In this document: positions 48,498 through 61,371 of the stretch, one piece after another | Position numbering within the stretch: position 1 is the stretch's first letter | Layout: every line of letters begins with the position of its first letter | DNA from: Argopecten irradians | Lineage: Eukaryota; Mollusca; Bivalvia; Pectinida; Pectinidae | NCBI RefSeq assembly: GCF_041381155.1 | Contig: NC_091147.1 | Coordinates: 28,803,349 to 28,867,348 of the forward strand | Length of the DNA: 64,000 nucleotides | Reading direction: 5' to 3' | The notes under the pieces: generated by a model | Told to the model about the DNA's origin: nothing | The model's input: the letters and a program-made list of their open reading frames with translations, nothing else | Databases searched by the model: none | Made by a program: the position numbers and the translations under genes

Positions 48498-49542
48498 TAT
48501 ATATTATTGTATGTTGAATTTTTGAGTTAAACAAAAGATATTTATTGTTTTATCATAATTAAAGTTGATTCAACCATCATAAGTTAAATAGTTTTTTTTC
48601 CTTAAATATATCTTATATATTAAAATTTCTTATTTCTGAAATAAGAAGATTTATTAAACCAATAAATCTGGTAAAAATCTGGGTGCCATTTTCGTTTAAT
48701 ACACATACACATACTAATTACTGAAATTATCAATTTCATCAATGTCTCTTTAACTTTGCTTTGCCGATTTTTGACTTATAAATCATGGTCAGATACTCTT
48801 GTCAAATAAAAAGTCATAATTTGGTTACCTTCTATAACAATTCTTTGATGTTATGGAACATTGTTGCAAATATGTTGTGTGTCATTGTTTAAACACGGCT
48901 TGAACAAATAGAACAGCAAGTGCTATGCAGTGCACTTTCACTACGGTAATATAGTAATGAGGTTTAAAGGGAGACAACTCGAGCTTTCACATCTCTAGAT
49001 GGAAGAGAGCGTAGTAATTTAAACAGATATAGTTCGTAACGTCAACCAAATAAAAGACTTTTGCAAACACATTTAAACCTTATTTTTTGTATAAATCATT
49101 AAAACAAACATAATTAATCATCATTTATAGCATCAATTTTGTACCATTCAACTAGATAGATAAACTAAGAAAATCTACTGCGGAGGAATAAATTAAGAAG
49201 GCGTTGTGTGTGATTTTCGGTAATACACAAGATCTGAACCAAGATCAAAACGAAATAGTTCTAAGTAAACATTGGAAAACAACTCTGATTGTGTGATTGT
49301 ACACATCGATTATCGTTGTGACAATTACTATATATGTGTGTTTATTATTTTATACCTTAAATAAGAGTGTGAAAGTAACAAAATAGCATATAATTTTCAT
49401 CGCGGATTCTTATTGTTGTTTGGATGTGCTCAGGCTTGCTTAGCGTACCTACATATGATTGCTGTTTTACAGCATCAATAAGTACGATAAAAATGCAACC
49501 AACGTTTTATAATGGTTTGCATAATCATTACTTTGCTCCATT
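48498..49542. other. AT-rich intergenic DNA, no gene seen
   Basis: Nothing supported apart from a gggagacaactc motif at 48969. Confidence 0.5.
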
Positions 49543-49630
49543 AGCAGTAATAGGCACCAATTGTAGCTCTAAAGACGACACCATTTTCTGTCAAAAAGTC
49601 TTTTGAGCTACAATATTGGTGCTAGGCTAC
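49543..49630. repeat. Fold-back palindrome H7
   Basis: The left arm ggcaccaattgtagctctaa pairs with the complement of ttgagctacaatattggtgc around a ~30-nt centre. It is the shortest of the palindromes. Confidence 0.72.
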
Positions 49631-51111
49631 ATGTATATGCTGTAGCCAATAGTACAGGTACCGTGCACTAACACAAGCTCACAAATTATAAAATCGCTTC
49701 CAACAGAACAATTGAAATCATCATATCGTTGTTTAATTTCCATATTCTCTCCAATCAAAAGTTGAAGTTTCCGCGTAGCCCACTTAGCTCTTTAGGAGGC
49801 TTACATGTATACTAGTCGCATGTGTGTGATGAAATATGTACTTAGGCACCTTAACATATCTTTCTTGGATTACACAAGGATTTATAAGTGATATACGTCC
49901 TTGGATTACACTATATGTTATAAAAACTGTATTTTTTCGGTTATAAATTGTTTCATGTGGGATCAATAGAACAATTGAAATTTTAGCGAAGGATACGATA
50001 GGCCAATAACCAGCACGTGTTTTTAGATGGAGGTTTATACATTAGTTTTTATTTATTTTATAGAATAGTGATCACAACAATGTCAGTAAGAGTCACTTCA
50101 ATGACAGCCTACTTCCATTATGTACTAATACAACTGCAGTGTAAAACCTGAGTTTTTATACTTGGAATGCAAAGTTTAGTAACTGACACTGATAGCTTCA
50201 ATACAGTATAGCTTGGATGGACATCGGATTATATATAAGTGCTACTAGTCAATAAGAGACATAGGCAGATTTGCAACAGAATATATGATAAGATTAATCA
50301 AAACTTCTCCACAATTTTACCTCCTACAACGATGCTTACCAAAGACATATCTTATCCAATTCAACTAGATGTAATGTGTATATGCTTGAAAAAAGGTGAT
50401 TTATGCTATTCATGTTCTTATAGAATACCATAGAATGTATTGCTTATAACCAGAGTATCAATTTATTTTACATGGTATGTGCAGTTTTGTCTAAAACTTC
50501 TCGATTTTCGTTTTAAACGTTTTAATCCTTATCACTTTAATTTCACCAAAAAATAAATTTTATGAAGTCTCCACCTTTTAGTACTACCTTGAGTTGTTTG
50601 ATTTTGATTATTTTCGTCACCTTGTCCATGCGATTAATCAATGCAAACAATACTTTCAGTTTAACCTAGTAGAACTTTCAAATCAATTAGTTGATTTGTT
50701 TGTTTTTCTTTCAGTCGAAATGATTTTTTAATGATATAGAAATTTCAACATCGGATTACAAATTACTCTTATTTATGTTCAGTTGTGTATGAATGCAAAT
50801 TGCTAACATAAATACGACTAATATGTGATTATTCATTCAAAGCTTGTGGGACGGGAGCTCGAGGGGGAGAGCACGTTCCATCGTAAATACGGAAGTATGT
50901 AATGAATAAAGATAACGGTCTATTAATTTACACATACATGAACAATTGTTAATGTATGGGCCAATTTAAGGTGCACATATACGAATCAACTGTAATTCGT
51001 TTTTATATTTCATTTTTCATCGGTCAATACTTTTTTGTGTTTATTAAAGTGACTATTCCTCTAGACTTTATTGTTGAAAACAGAAGCCATGCAACCTATT
51101 ACATGTATATA
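49631..51111. other. AT-rich intergenic DNA, no gene seen
   Basis: No recognisable coding, RNA or tandem repeat content. Confidence 0.5.
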
Positions 51112-51522
51112 GTTGCGTAGGAAGAGGAAACATAATGGAGGGCAAATATCCTCAATATTTTACCGGCTTCACAAGACCGGCACATTTTTGTGTAACTCAA
51201 AATAATTATGAACTGATAGTCTTTCTAAGATATATAAATAAGATAATCTTTTAAGACACATTGTTTGAAATAGTAGAATCACTTGATGGACATTTTAGTT
51301 TAGTTCATGTTTATTGAATTTCTATTATTAAAAATTTAAAACATTACGTGTTTGAACGTTTTAGGAAATGCGGCGCGTAGCGGAAAATTTTCTAAAATGA
51401 AGTACCGAATATGTGCAGGAGGACCCTTTTATCTTTCAAATGTGCATTTATAGAACATACATTTCAGTTATCGAAAATGGGGGGAGACAGGTTTGCTGCC
51501 CTCCTCTGCTTCTACGCCCCTG
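51112..51522. mobile_element. hAT-like MITE 2
   Basis: The left end reads gttgcgtaggaag. The right end reads cttctacgcccctg, whose complement is CAGGGGCGTAGAAG. The flanks tatatagt and tatatcct are candidate 8-bp duplications. The sequence matches MITE 1 inverted, for instance atgtgcaggaggaccctttt at 51411, with one extra internal segment. Confidence 0.6.
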
Positions 51523-51649
51523 TATATCCTAAAATTTTACACCGTCGTTTAATTACAAATTTAAATGTATTGCCAATCAAATATCTAAGGCAATACCAAA
51601 GGACCCTTTTGATAGAAGTTCAGGTTCTGATATATTTGATGAATTAGAC

Positions 51650-52170
51650 CATGAATAAAGGTCCCTTGATCCCAACCATGCCTCTTAGTTATTTACAAAA
51701 AGTCGTTTTTAGCCTATTTGATCCTTGTGACCTTGATTGAAGGTCAAGGTCATTCATTTGAACAAACTTGGTAGCCTTTCATCCCAGCACGTCACAGGAC
51801 CAATATCAAGTCTCGAAGCCTCTTAGTTATTTACAAGAAGTCATTTAAAGATTTTAACCTATTTGACCCCTGTGACCTTTAATGAAGATCAATGTCATTC
51901 ATTTGAACAAACTTAGTTGCCCTTCATCCCAGTATATCACACTGTCGCAAGCCCAATATCAGGTCTCTAGGCATCTTAGTTATTCACATGTCCTTTAAAG
52001 ATTTTAGCATATTTGAACCCTGTGACCTTAAATGAATGTCAAGGTGATTCATTTGAACAAAGTTGGTAGCCCTTTATCCCAGCATGTTACAAGTTCAATA
52101 TCAGGTCTCTAGGCCTCTTAGTTATTCACAAGAAGTTATTAAAAGATTTTAGCCCATTTGAACCAGCATG
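51650..52170. repeat. ~147-bp tandem repeat, 3-4 units
   Basis: The marker cattcatttgaacaaacttg recurs near 51751 and, with variants, near 51896 and 52046 (spacing about 145-150 bp). Each unit also has tgaccttgattgaaggtcaa or a variant and aggtctctaggcctcttagt. The unit type resembles repeats I recall from other molluscs. No gene. Confidence 0.82.
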
Positions 52171-54292
52171 TCCAAGCAGAAGGCATCCAAAATCTTGTAA
52201 CTGTACTAAATCCAACAATGTGGGATATATAGAGACTTCACCTGCTGGCTTCCCTGTGAAACTGCAGGGTATTCCTCTTAAAGTTGTATGGTCTATAACT
52301 TTCGCTCTTTTTGTCATAGTGAAAACTGTTTAAGTGTTATAAATATTTTTCTCCTTCTGCCTGAGTTTTAAACTTTCTAATTTTACCACTTTTTATAAAG
52401 TTGCAGCACTGGAAGTATCTTTAATTATAAAAGTAAAAAATCTTTTTAATGTGTACACGTGAAAAATAGGCTCGAAAGATGCCGAATCATTCCCAACTCT
52501 TCCGAACATCGTCTCGACAATCTCGAAGTAAAACGAGGGTTGTGTTTTCATAAACAAAACATGTGGTCGACCTCATCAGACTCTATCTACAAAGAAAATA
52601 ATGCTCGCACATTACTATATTTGATCCACACAATATTTTACGGTAATGTGTAAATTGGATGTTTCAAATACTCTATCTGTGGACATATACCAGCATGATT
52701 TGCTCATATAAACAAGTCACTGAACATGGCGGTGATTGAAGGCGCTTTATTCAAAACCAGGAATATATGATTCCTAGATTTCGGCTCTCTTATAGGCCGA
52801 CACATGCTTTTGGGGAGCCTAAATCAATCATCAAGTTACATGTCAATGTTTAAATATCAAATGTTTAAGTTACATATCGTTACAGTGAAATTAGCTATTT
52901 CTCATCAAAATATAACAATAATACAAATCCTGGGAGCATTTTGATTTATTTTACTGCATACTTCTAAAATATTCTATACAATATCAATGAAAAGTCCTGA
53001 AACAGGTAACAAAACAAAAATATCTGGAATACTGACATCAACACCACAAATACTTACACAAAAATTGTAAAACAAAATTAAGTAAACAACAATAATGTAA
53101 ACTGTAGCGAAGGACGCAAGTCCAACATAACCCTCAATACTGCACACGTTGTACGAGGGCATAACTCACAGGCAAATAAAAAGTTCTTCAATACTCTATG
53201 CTATCTGATTTAATATAAGGTGTAAATGAAGTGTTTGTAGAAATCTGTTTAATTGTGAAGTAGTATTTTCAACAAGTGAGAAAACAATATATTTATCAAA
53301 TATTGACCTTTAGTGGTGTCAATATGGTGTTATATTAACCTGATGGAATTTGAAATAATGACCTTGCCCAAGATGAATATTTTATAGATTCTACCAGGTT
53401 ATTATGAAACCATATTGACCGAATCAAAGGACCTGTATTGTTATATATATATATATATCAGATATGGTTCAAAATGCAAATGCCTTATACATTGTGTAAC
53501 ATGTACCATCACACGAGCAGACTCTTGCGCTTACAGATAGGAAAATAATATTTTACACATGTAATATTAAGTTCTTGAAAATGTAGGTACATACTTTGAT
53601 CAAAATTGAATCATGTTTAATATATCGATCAAAATAACTGTTTACAGGAAAATTTAATTCCTTGTCATTAATTGAAATAATTTACAGATTTAATAAATCT
53701 AATATCAATGATTATAAGAAAATCTTTAAGTGATAATAACATCCTTACATAAATATGGTGAATACACATTTAAGTGAGAGAAGAAACAGTAGTCATAATC
53801 TCATTCTACTTGAGAAAGGAATATCTGAATATAAAATTTTACAAAATTTTAGAAATTTGTTAGAAACCCACAATAACCACATATTTTGGGAACATTAAAT
53901 TGGATACATGTACAAAAGTAAGAAGCATTGAAAATATCTAGTAGTGTAAATCTACCCCCCCCCCCCCCCGATCCCTCTTACCTATAACAGGCATAAATAA
54001 ACATGAAATAAACATACTAATTGTATACATGTGTGTCTACATTGGTATGGGGCCAGCCCACAAAAAAGCTCTTAAGTACAGAATAAATCAATTTATTTTT
54101 ATACACATAGGAAAGTTAAGAAAAAATTTATATCCTGAACAAAAATGTAAAAGTACTTTTACCTGTCCAGCAAAAAATTAGGTCCAACATTCTATGCACT
54201 ATATGTGACTACAAACGTTTTTTTTTTTTTTTTATTCTGTTGGTTTGCTTGTTGGGGGTAATATGATTTAAATGTTTAAGTGTGGGTCAAAA
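52171..54292. other. AT-rich DNA, no gene seen
   Basis: Contains an (AT)n run near 53440-53458 and a 15-base C run at 53955-53969. Short frames (62-64 codons) have no recognisable motif. Confidence 0.5.
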
Positions 54293-54500
54293 AAGTAAAT
54301 ATGTATGTTTAAAGATCATTATAAATCTATTGAAATTGAAAGCCAATATTTCTAAGTAAATATGTATGTTTAAAGATCATTATAAATTTATTGAAATTGA
54401 CAGCCAAATCTTTAAAGATCATTATAAATCTATTGAAATTGACAGCCAAATGTTTAAAGATCATTATAAATCTATTGAAATTGACAGCCAATATTTCTAA
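54293..54500. repeat. Short tandem repeat, ~41-60-bp units
   Basis: Four units sharing tttaaagatcattataaatc and ttgaaattgacagcca, of unequal length because some also keep a taagtaaatatgtatg segment. Confidence 0.85.
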
Positions 54501-54529
54501 GTCATTTTTCTACCTGGTACCTGGTGTTC

Positions 54530-54626
54530 TGTCTTTGTCTCCGAAAAGTATGACGTTACGCTTGCAAACACATGACGTCACAATCAATACCTACCCGCAA
54601 GGACAGATAACTCTGTTATATGCAAA
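54530..54626. mobile_element. Half copy of palindromic MITE H8
   Basis: From ctccgaaaagtatgacgtta to ctctgttatatgcaaat it matches the right half of the element at 56635-56806 closely; the left half is missing. Confidence 0.75.
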
Positions 54627-56634
54627 TACGGAATATAAAAAAGTGGTTATAAAAAGAAATCATTAACAAATAACCATAGACTATTCATCATGAGACTTTC
54701 TAACAGAAAAGAATATGGAAGTCAACAGAAATATAAAGACAGACATTTAACACACCAGATATACCAAAAAATTATTAAATAACAAGTCAAAATTTGAAAA
54801 TGTAAGAAAATGCCAGAAACATGGCTACATTTTTAGAATTCTATTGCGACAAATAAAAGCACTGCACAAGGAAAAATTGCATTAGACTAAATCTCAAACA
54901 GGAAAAGTCTTCAAAAATATTTACAATATTAGTGATGGACAATCGTCACTACATTAAACATTTGTGGTTATCTCCCCTTATTTCAACAACGCTCCATCAT
55001 TCCACTTGATAAGGAATCTGCACTACACTGGCAAGGCTAATCTGCATAGATCGTTAATATACCTACAACATTCTTTATAGGAAATACAAAAGTTTCTGCA
55101 GGAAACAGTATTGCACAACATCAAATACATTTTGTAGTCAAAATCAAATACTATCATAAAAGGACTTTAATAAGAGCAATAAATATACTGGTAGGTCAAA
55201 ATATAGGTTATGAGAACATGTCAGTTTATTTGTATAGAAAAAACTTCAATGTATCTTGAGAAAGATATCTCAGAAGAAAATTTTACAGAGCTGACATAAA
55301 AATCAGCCATGGATCTAAGGGAAATAACTCTCCCGTCAATAAGTTTTCTACACATTTCATTTATATTGCACACAATAGACTAGTTCTCCTCTCCCACAGA
55401 TCACAAAGAAAAATAATGCGTAACAAATTCAAAAGATTTTCTGCTCTACTTGCCTTTTTGCCTGTCCAGGTCAGTTAGTCCAAGCAAGCGTATCCAATAT
55501 ATGATACTGTACTCATGAAAAGGATTGAACGCACCAGGATACAGACGTTCGTCACTTACCAGTATTGAATCATAACATCAAATTGATACAGCATTATTTT
55601 ACCATCAATGTCAAAATAAATACCCTATTTAAAATCACTTGCTATGACAACCAAAGGCTGTTAAAAATCCTAATTCTGTTAAAAAAAACAACCCAAAAAA
55701 CCAACATATTTTTTTTGTCGTCAGATTCCTACACACACTGACAGACACTGATAGCACTTAATAACTGGATACAACATCTAATCACATTTTGTCTGTGATT
55801 TTTATGCTAATATATTATATAGTGTCAGTATCCAAACAAAATAAAGTAATTATCTCTTGCTGTGTTACCTACAACTTAATACAGTCGTTACTTTAGCCAG
55901 AATATCAGTAGTCATGAACACCTCTGTTGAAGTCCAGAATCCATTTTTTTCCTCGTTATTTTCCCTGGGATGGTATTTGCATTATATCACTGGACATTGC
56001 TGTGATCATGAAATTTTATTCCTCGAAAAATATTGAGAAATGATTGAGATACTGGGTATATATATGCTTCAAACCAGATTACGAAAATTGAAAACCGCTC
56101 AAATTTAATTTCATCGTTTTAGTTCAAATTGTGAAAATTTTGACTCGGGGAAAATAAGCGGACATAGGCTATTTGGATTTTCTATGTCATGGTTTAATAT
56201 CATGTAAAGAATTCCAAACAATAGTATAAGTTTTACAGAAAGATTTCCTGAATAAATATTCTTGAATATACACATTAACCAACATACATAACAGCCTATT
56301 CGCTACCTCTAAAACCTAACAAGTATTGACAAACAGCTTAACATTTTCACTCAGATTATTCTCTGAAAAAATGCACAGGGAAATATCTTTGGTTCCAATC
56401 CTCTACTTTATACTAATGTTTGTAAATGTGCCGTGATATCTATAAAAAGTGCTTACTTTTCAATATAAACAATTAATACAATAACAAAAATGTTAAACGA
56501 ATGCTGAATTTAAATTCTGTACATGCACTTGTGAGATATTTTGTGACTAGACGTACTGTAACCAATATTCCATTCATATCTGTTTATAAAACCAGAATAT
56601 AAATGTTAAAATATCTAAAATAACATATTCTGTC
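54627..56634. other. AT-rich DNA, no gene seen
   Basis: No supported gene. Contains isolated copies of the gggaaataactc / ggggagataacc motif (55319 and, inverted, 54967). Confidence 0.5.
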
Positions 56635-56806
56635 TTTGCATATTACAGAGTAAGCTCCCTTGCGGGTAGGTATCAATTGTTACGTCATTATTTTGTGAGC
56701 GCAATTTTACATTGTTTTCTCCAAAAAATATGACGTTACGCTCGCAAACACATGACGTCCCAATCAATACCTACCCGCAAGGGCAGATAACTCTGTAATA
56801 TGCAAA
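56635..56806. mobile_element. Palindromic MITE H8
   Basis: The left arm tttgcatattacagagtaag...cttgcgggtaggtat pairs with the right arm atacctacccgcaag...ctctgtaatatgcaaa. The inner stems contain tgacgtca-like sequence. A half copy lies at 54530-54626, which shows the unit is dispersed. Confidence 0.8.
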
Positions 56807-58227
56807 TGCGGAATAATGTTAAAGTCAACACAAACACCAGATATGCCAAGATTAGAGAGACAGATAGTACATAAAGAGCAGACATTTTTTCCAGAAATCA
56901 TAATTATATTGTCAAGGACAATTCATGACATTTTCTCCACTAGATAACAAAATATTTTATGTGCTAATATCAAGATTTAAATTCAAAGTACATAATATTT
57001 TTATAGTCTATTCAAATACTTGAGGCTGAATTTGGATAATGAATACTAATTTTTGTTCAGAAAATAGAGACAATAAATCAAGATAATTAACTTTTTTTTT
57101 CGTAAGTAACCTAATAAACATTTTGTTGAGCTCTTGATTGGGTGCTAGGATAAAAACTCATCCAATATATCAAACATTTTGGCTAATCAATGTCATTTTG
57201 ATAACTTTAATAACTCTAATTAACTCGGACCACAGCTGTCATTCCTAGGGGGATAACTCCTAAAGGTAGGCATCATAATAATACAGAGAAATATAACGTT
57301 TGAGGTAGGCAGACATTGACTCTTAAACTGCACAAAGAGGACATAAGTGAACAAAGAGTTGATGATATAGATTTCAGGGTTACAAGTTTGTGGAGATAAA
57401 AAGTTTAAAATTTAAAGTGATAGACAAGAGACGTCACTAAATGGAAACGGAAAAGGAATTGGAGATCAAAATCTAAATAAGAAGAAATTCATTATATAAG
57501 TACATGTATCTGCATTTTGTGAGTATGTGTGAAGATTACATATAATCCATTGTAATATGATAATACCATATAGTCCATCAAAATCTCAGAATGGTCAGCC
57601 CCTCTGTACTTCTCCCACTGGTCTACATATTGTCCCCAATATATAAAAACAAAAAAACAGAGTTCTTACAAAACAATCTCAATGCTATCTAGTCCTAGAT
57701 ATCGTTAGATCCAATGGCTTTAGAATCTATTTCCAAGATAACCAGCTAAAACCCACAGATTTCTATTTTATCTGAGCATGTCCAGAGCCTTAATCGATGT
57801 TTGCCCTCTTTTACTTTAGAATACAACTTAATTCTGATCACTTTATTTGTAGCTCTTCTACTTCTGGAAGCTCTTCCATCTATGAGGTGGAAGATCTTCT
57901 GAGAGGATTTCTGTTCTTAAAAGAGCATAAATCGAGTTGACCTTAGACTTCATCTCGCAGCAACATAAACATTCTAACTTATTGTTGCATATAGCACATA
58001 ATGTACAAGGAAACAATGATAAAGAATACTGTACCAACTTAAATTACCCAGATTATTAACAATAACTTCAACCAGAAAACAAAAGGGCATCGCTACCCAG
58101 ACTACATGGCAGTCCTATAGCTAGGTATGGAGAAAACATAACCTCAGAATATCCCAAAATTTCTGAAATGAAATACTCTCGGCCTTATTCCTTAATTTCA
58201 CAGAGAGAATAAAGATCTATAAACAGA
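56807..58227. other. AT-rich DNA, no gene seen
   Basis: No recognisable gene. It may be far downstream sequence of the minus-strand TMEM164 gene but nothing in it proves this. Confidence 0.45.
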
Positions 58228-58978
58228 ATCCCAGTACACCAGAATCTAAACTTTATCGTTATTTCTGACCCAGTACACCAGAATCTAAACTTTATCGTTA
58301 TTTCTGACCCAGTACACCAGAATCTAAACTTTATCGTTATTTCTGACCCAGTACACCAGAATTTAAACTTTATCGTTATTTCTGACACAGTACACCAGAA
58401 TCTAAACTTTATCGTTATTTCTGACCCAGTACACCAGAATCTAAACTTTATCATTATTTCTGACCCAGTACACCAGAATCTAAACTTTATCGTTATTTCT
58501 GACCCAGTACACCAGAATTTAAACTTTATCGTTATTTCTGACCCAGTACACCAGAATCTAAACTTTATCGTTATTTCTGACCCAGTACACCAGAATCTAA
58601 ACTTTATCGTCATTTCTGACCCAGTACACCAGAATCTAAACTTTATCGTCATTTCTGACCAAGTACACCAGAATCTAAACTTTATCGTCATTTCTGACAC
58701 AGTACACCAGAATCTAAAGTTTATCGTTATTTCTGACCCAGTACACCAGAATCTAAACTTTATTGTTATTTCTGACCCAGTACACCAGAATCTAAACTTT
58801 ATCGTTATTTCTGACCCAGTAAACCAGAATCTAAACTTTATCGTTACATTTGTATTTCTGACTCAGTACACCAGAATCTAAACTTTATCGTTATTTCTGA
58901 CCCAGTACACCAGAATCTAAACTTTATCGTTATTTCTGACCCAGTACACCAGAATCTAAACTTTATCGTTATTTCTGA
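58228..58978. repeat. 39-bp satellite, ~19 units
   Basis: Units begin acccagtacaccagaatcta and end ttatttctg. The 39-bp period gives an open minus frame of 13-residue cycles (SEITIKFRFWCTG) for 171 codons. One unit is enlarged by a few bases near 58850. There is no start context, domain or variation pattern to suggest a gene. Confidence 0.94.
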
Positions 58979-59300
58979 AGCCTTTACCTATGTGAGTTTC
59001 AATAATTGGTAATGGTAGCACCCTAACAGATAACAGTAAAGGCCATGCTGAAGCATTTACATGTATAAATCGGCAGCACTTAAGCAACTTCTACAGCTTT
59101 TTACACTTTAATGGCATGTATATTTAGTAGAGAGATACAAATACATTGATATGCAGTCATTAGTATTACAAAATTTCAATAGTTGGAATCTTCATCGTTA
59201 GTATTTTCCTGCCAATCATAGAAAATATTATCTATCCTCCATTTTTAAAATCTCATAAAAAATCACGAAAAATGTAAACTTGATGCCTTGTTGCATTATT

Positions 59301-59803
59301 AAAGTGAATGGTCGGGCAAAGAAAACCAGTGTCAATGCGTTCTTTGGCCTTCCAAAAGACCTTGTATATGATAATGATGGTCAAGTTCTGCTTACGGTGT
59401 CCAGGTTTGACCATTGAAATTGTGGGGAAGCCCCGTGTAAATTTAGCACAGTTCTGAATATAAATTCGCCTAACTCTTTGAAAACGAGGCTGCGTGGATA
59501 TGTCAACAGGGACATGTGTTTCTCAGTAGTGTCAGTTACGTTTCGTGTGATAAACCACTAACTACGGTAGCCATGTTTTGTTTACTTCGGAAAGCTGGTG
59601 GATGTTGCGCATGCTTTAAGAGTGAACTGCACTGATAGCCGGTCAGGAAGACGTATTAGGATTCCTATAATATATATTAATTTCTTTGCATACAGAGCGA
59701 TTTTGATGGGAAATTTCATTTTTCTATTTCATAAGAAATTATACTGGATATATTAACACCATTTTTACTGACTTTATCCTTTGTTTGTCCGACTATTCGC
59801 TTA
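59301..59803. mobile_element. TTAA-type MITE, copy 1
   Basis: The left end is TTAA then agtgaatggtcgggcaaag. The right end, complemented, is TTAA then gcgaatagtcggacaaac, so inverted termini of about 20 bp and a TTAA duplication are visible. It shares internal blocks (ttggccttccaaaag, acagagcgattttgatggga) with 61817-62159 in the opposite orientation. No coding capacity; piggyBac-like by its target site. Confidence 0.7.
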
Positions 59804-60723
59804 AACAACTGTTAAATACCAACATTAATTCCTTACCAGAAAACACCATCCTTCAGGACACATTTTCAAGGACAAATTATATAATGTAAACATTGTAAAG
59901 ATTTGATTGCAAATATTGAAACATATCTTTTAATTACAAAGATAATTAAAGATTTTGATTTATAACTGGATCTAAAATAATGCAATATAAAAATTAAAGT
60001 TTTTGAGATTCATAAGAACATGTGTAATAAATTGTTATCATTGTCAGTCTAAACAGGAACTTCCTAATACCATCACTAAATAATTTTTAATTATAAATCA
60101 TAATTTTTTTAGTTTCCTGGCAATAATTTAACATTATATTGTCAATGTTTATTTCTGTCGGCATTACTTTACAAATACATGTATATAGTAAGGGAGATAA
60201 CTCTAAAAATGAGTTTCTTGTAATAACGTTTTTCCAGTCTAGATATATACACCCAGTGCTACAATTTATCAAAAACAGATATCTCTCAGTTGATATGGTG
60301 ATATTTGTTCCTTCCAAACTTCAAAGGGTTTTTCAGTAGTTTGATGGAACAAAATAATGAACATATTCATCAGTAGTCAGAAATACACATGTAGCGGAAT
60401 AGGACTGGGTCGATCATCAGTGACCAGGTAGCTCAGCTGCTACATTTTCTCCTCTCCTATTACACACTTAACTTAATATGGAAGTTTGTTGTCAATAATA
60501 TCAGTTAAGATTTGTAACAATGAAAATTTGATTTTTTTTTTTTTAAATATGGAAGAAAAATATGGCACTGTCAATTTGGTAGGGATTTCTGAACCCAAAG
60601 GAAAAATTTGGACATACACTGTATATATATAATTTTAGCAAGTCTCGTCTCATGCTGACAAGCTAAAACCTTTCACATCGGTCAAAACATCACTGTCTGC
60701 TCAACAGTCTAACATAAGATTCT
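59804..60723. other. AT-rich DNA downstream of TMEM164, no gene seen
   Basis: Contains a gggagataactc motif at 60192 and no supported gene. Confidence 0.45.
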
Positions 60724-60729
60724 TTTATT
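60724..60729 (-). promoter_or_regulatory. Candidate poly(A) signal of the TMEM164 gene
   Basis: AATAAA on the minus strand, about 270 nt beyond the TMEM164 stop codon. Such hexamers are frequent in AT-rich DNA, so this is only a candidate. Confidence 0.3.
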
Positions 60730-60799
60730 CTAGGCCTAGATCAAACTGCTTTGAGCTTTCATTATTCTTATGTTATTTTGGTCAGGGTTCCATTACATT

Positions 60800-60802
<3 letters not shown>

Positions 60803-60841
<39 letters not shown>
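60803..60841. repeat. (CT)n microsatellite
   Basis: A ct dinucleotide run of about 38 bp in the presumed 3' untranslated region of TMEM164. Confidence 0.95.
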
Positions 60842-60842
<1 letters not shown>

Positions 60843-60996
60843 ACAGGCTGTATGTCTGACTAAATAACCCATAAATACAAAAGACAAAGACATTTAACAT
60901 TTCTATGCAAACCGGAGTGTTAAAAAATGTGTGGATATCATTAACTGCTGAATGTGTAATCATCACAGATAACTTAACAACCAATTAACAAACTTG

Positions 60997-61371
60997 TTAA
61001 TTACTCTTAACATGACCATTATTAGACTGTCGTACATCATGTGGCATTGTACCATTAGTCCCACTTATAAAATGTTTGGCTGTGACGCTGTTTTGTTGCT
61101 TGTCTATAGAAAATGTATTAGTATCTTCTATATGACTACTCGGACTTTGTATACACCCGTTGACCTTTGATGAACTTCCTCGGAAGATTAACTGTTCTTC
61201 TACGTTGAGCTGATGTGTGAAGCCCATACGGACGACAATCCAAACGCAGAGTTTTCCAAACAACGGGATCATGGCCGCCTGGTGCAACATCGACCAGAGA
61301 TGATACCACTGTCCATAAAAAGGATCCGTATACGCAGGACACATCATATTGTTAAGATTTACAAGTGAAAA
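60997..61371 (-). CDS. TMEM164: TMEM164 orthologue, last coding exon
   Basis: From a taatttcag acceptor the minus strand reads FSLVNLNNMMCPAYTDPFYG, then QWYHLWSMLHQ and LFGKLCVWIVV (a membrane segment), and then a hydrophilic tail to the stop. The human protein as I recall it has [20 protein letters not shown] followed by RIWASGHQ, an unmistakable match. TMEM164 is a multi-pass membrane acyltransferase that loads C20:4 chains onto ether phospholipids and promotes ferroptosis. The exon is phase 0 and joins the exon at 63061-63161. The tail after the last membrane segment is about 75 residues, longer than in human and rich in Ser, Asn and His. Confidence 0.92.
   Translation of the reverse strand, partial: FSLVNLNNMMCPAYTDPFYGQWYHLWSMLHQAAMIPLFGKLCVWIVVRMGFTHQLNVEEQLIFRGSSSKVNGCIQSPSSHIEDTNTFSIDKQQNSVTAKHFISGTNGTMPHDVRQSNNGHVKSN

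Noticed and set aside
52974-53162. Small minus-strand membrane-like frame of 62 codons
   Set aside because: Too short, no family resemblance, in AT-rich gene-free DNA.
58185-58700. 171-codon minus frame of 13-residue repeats
   Set aside because: A 39-bp satellite whose period is a multiple of three; no independent coding evidence.
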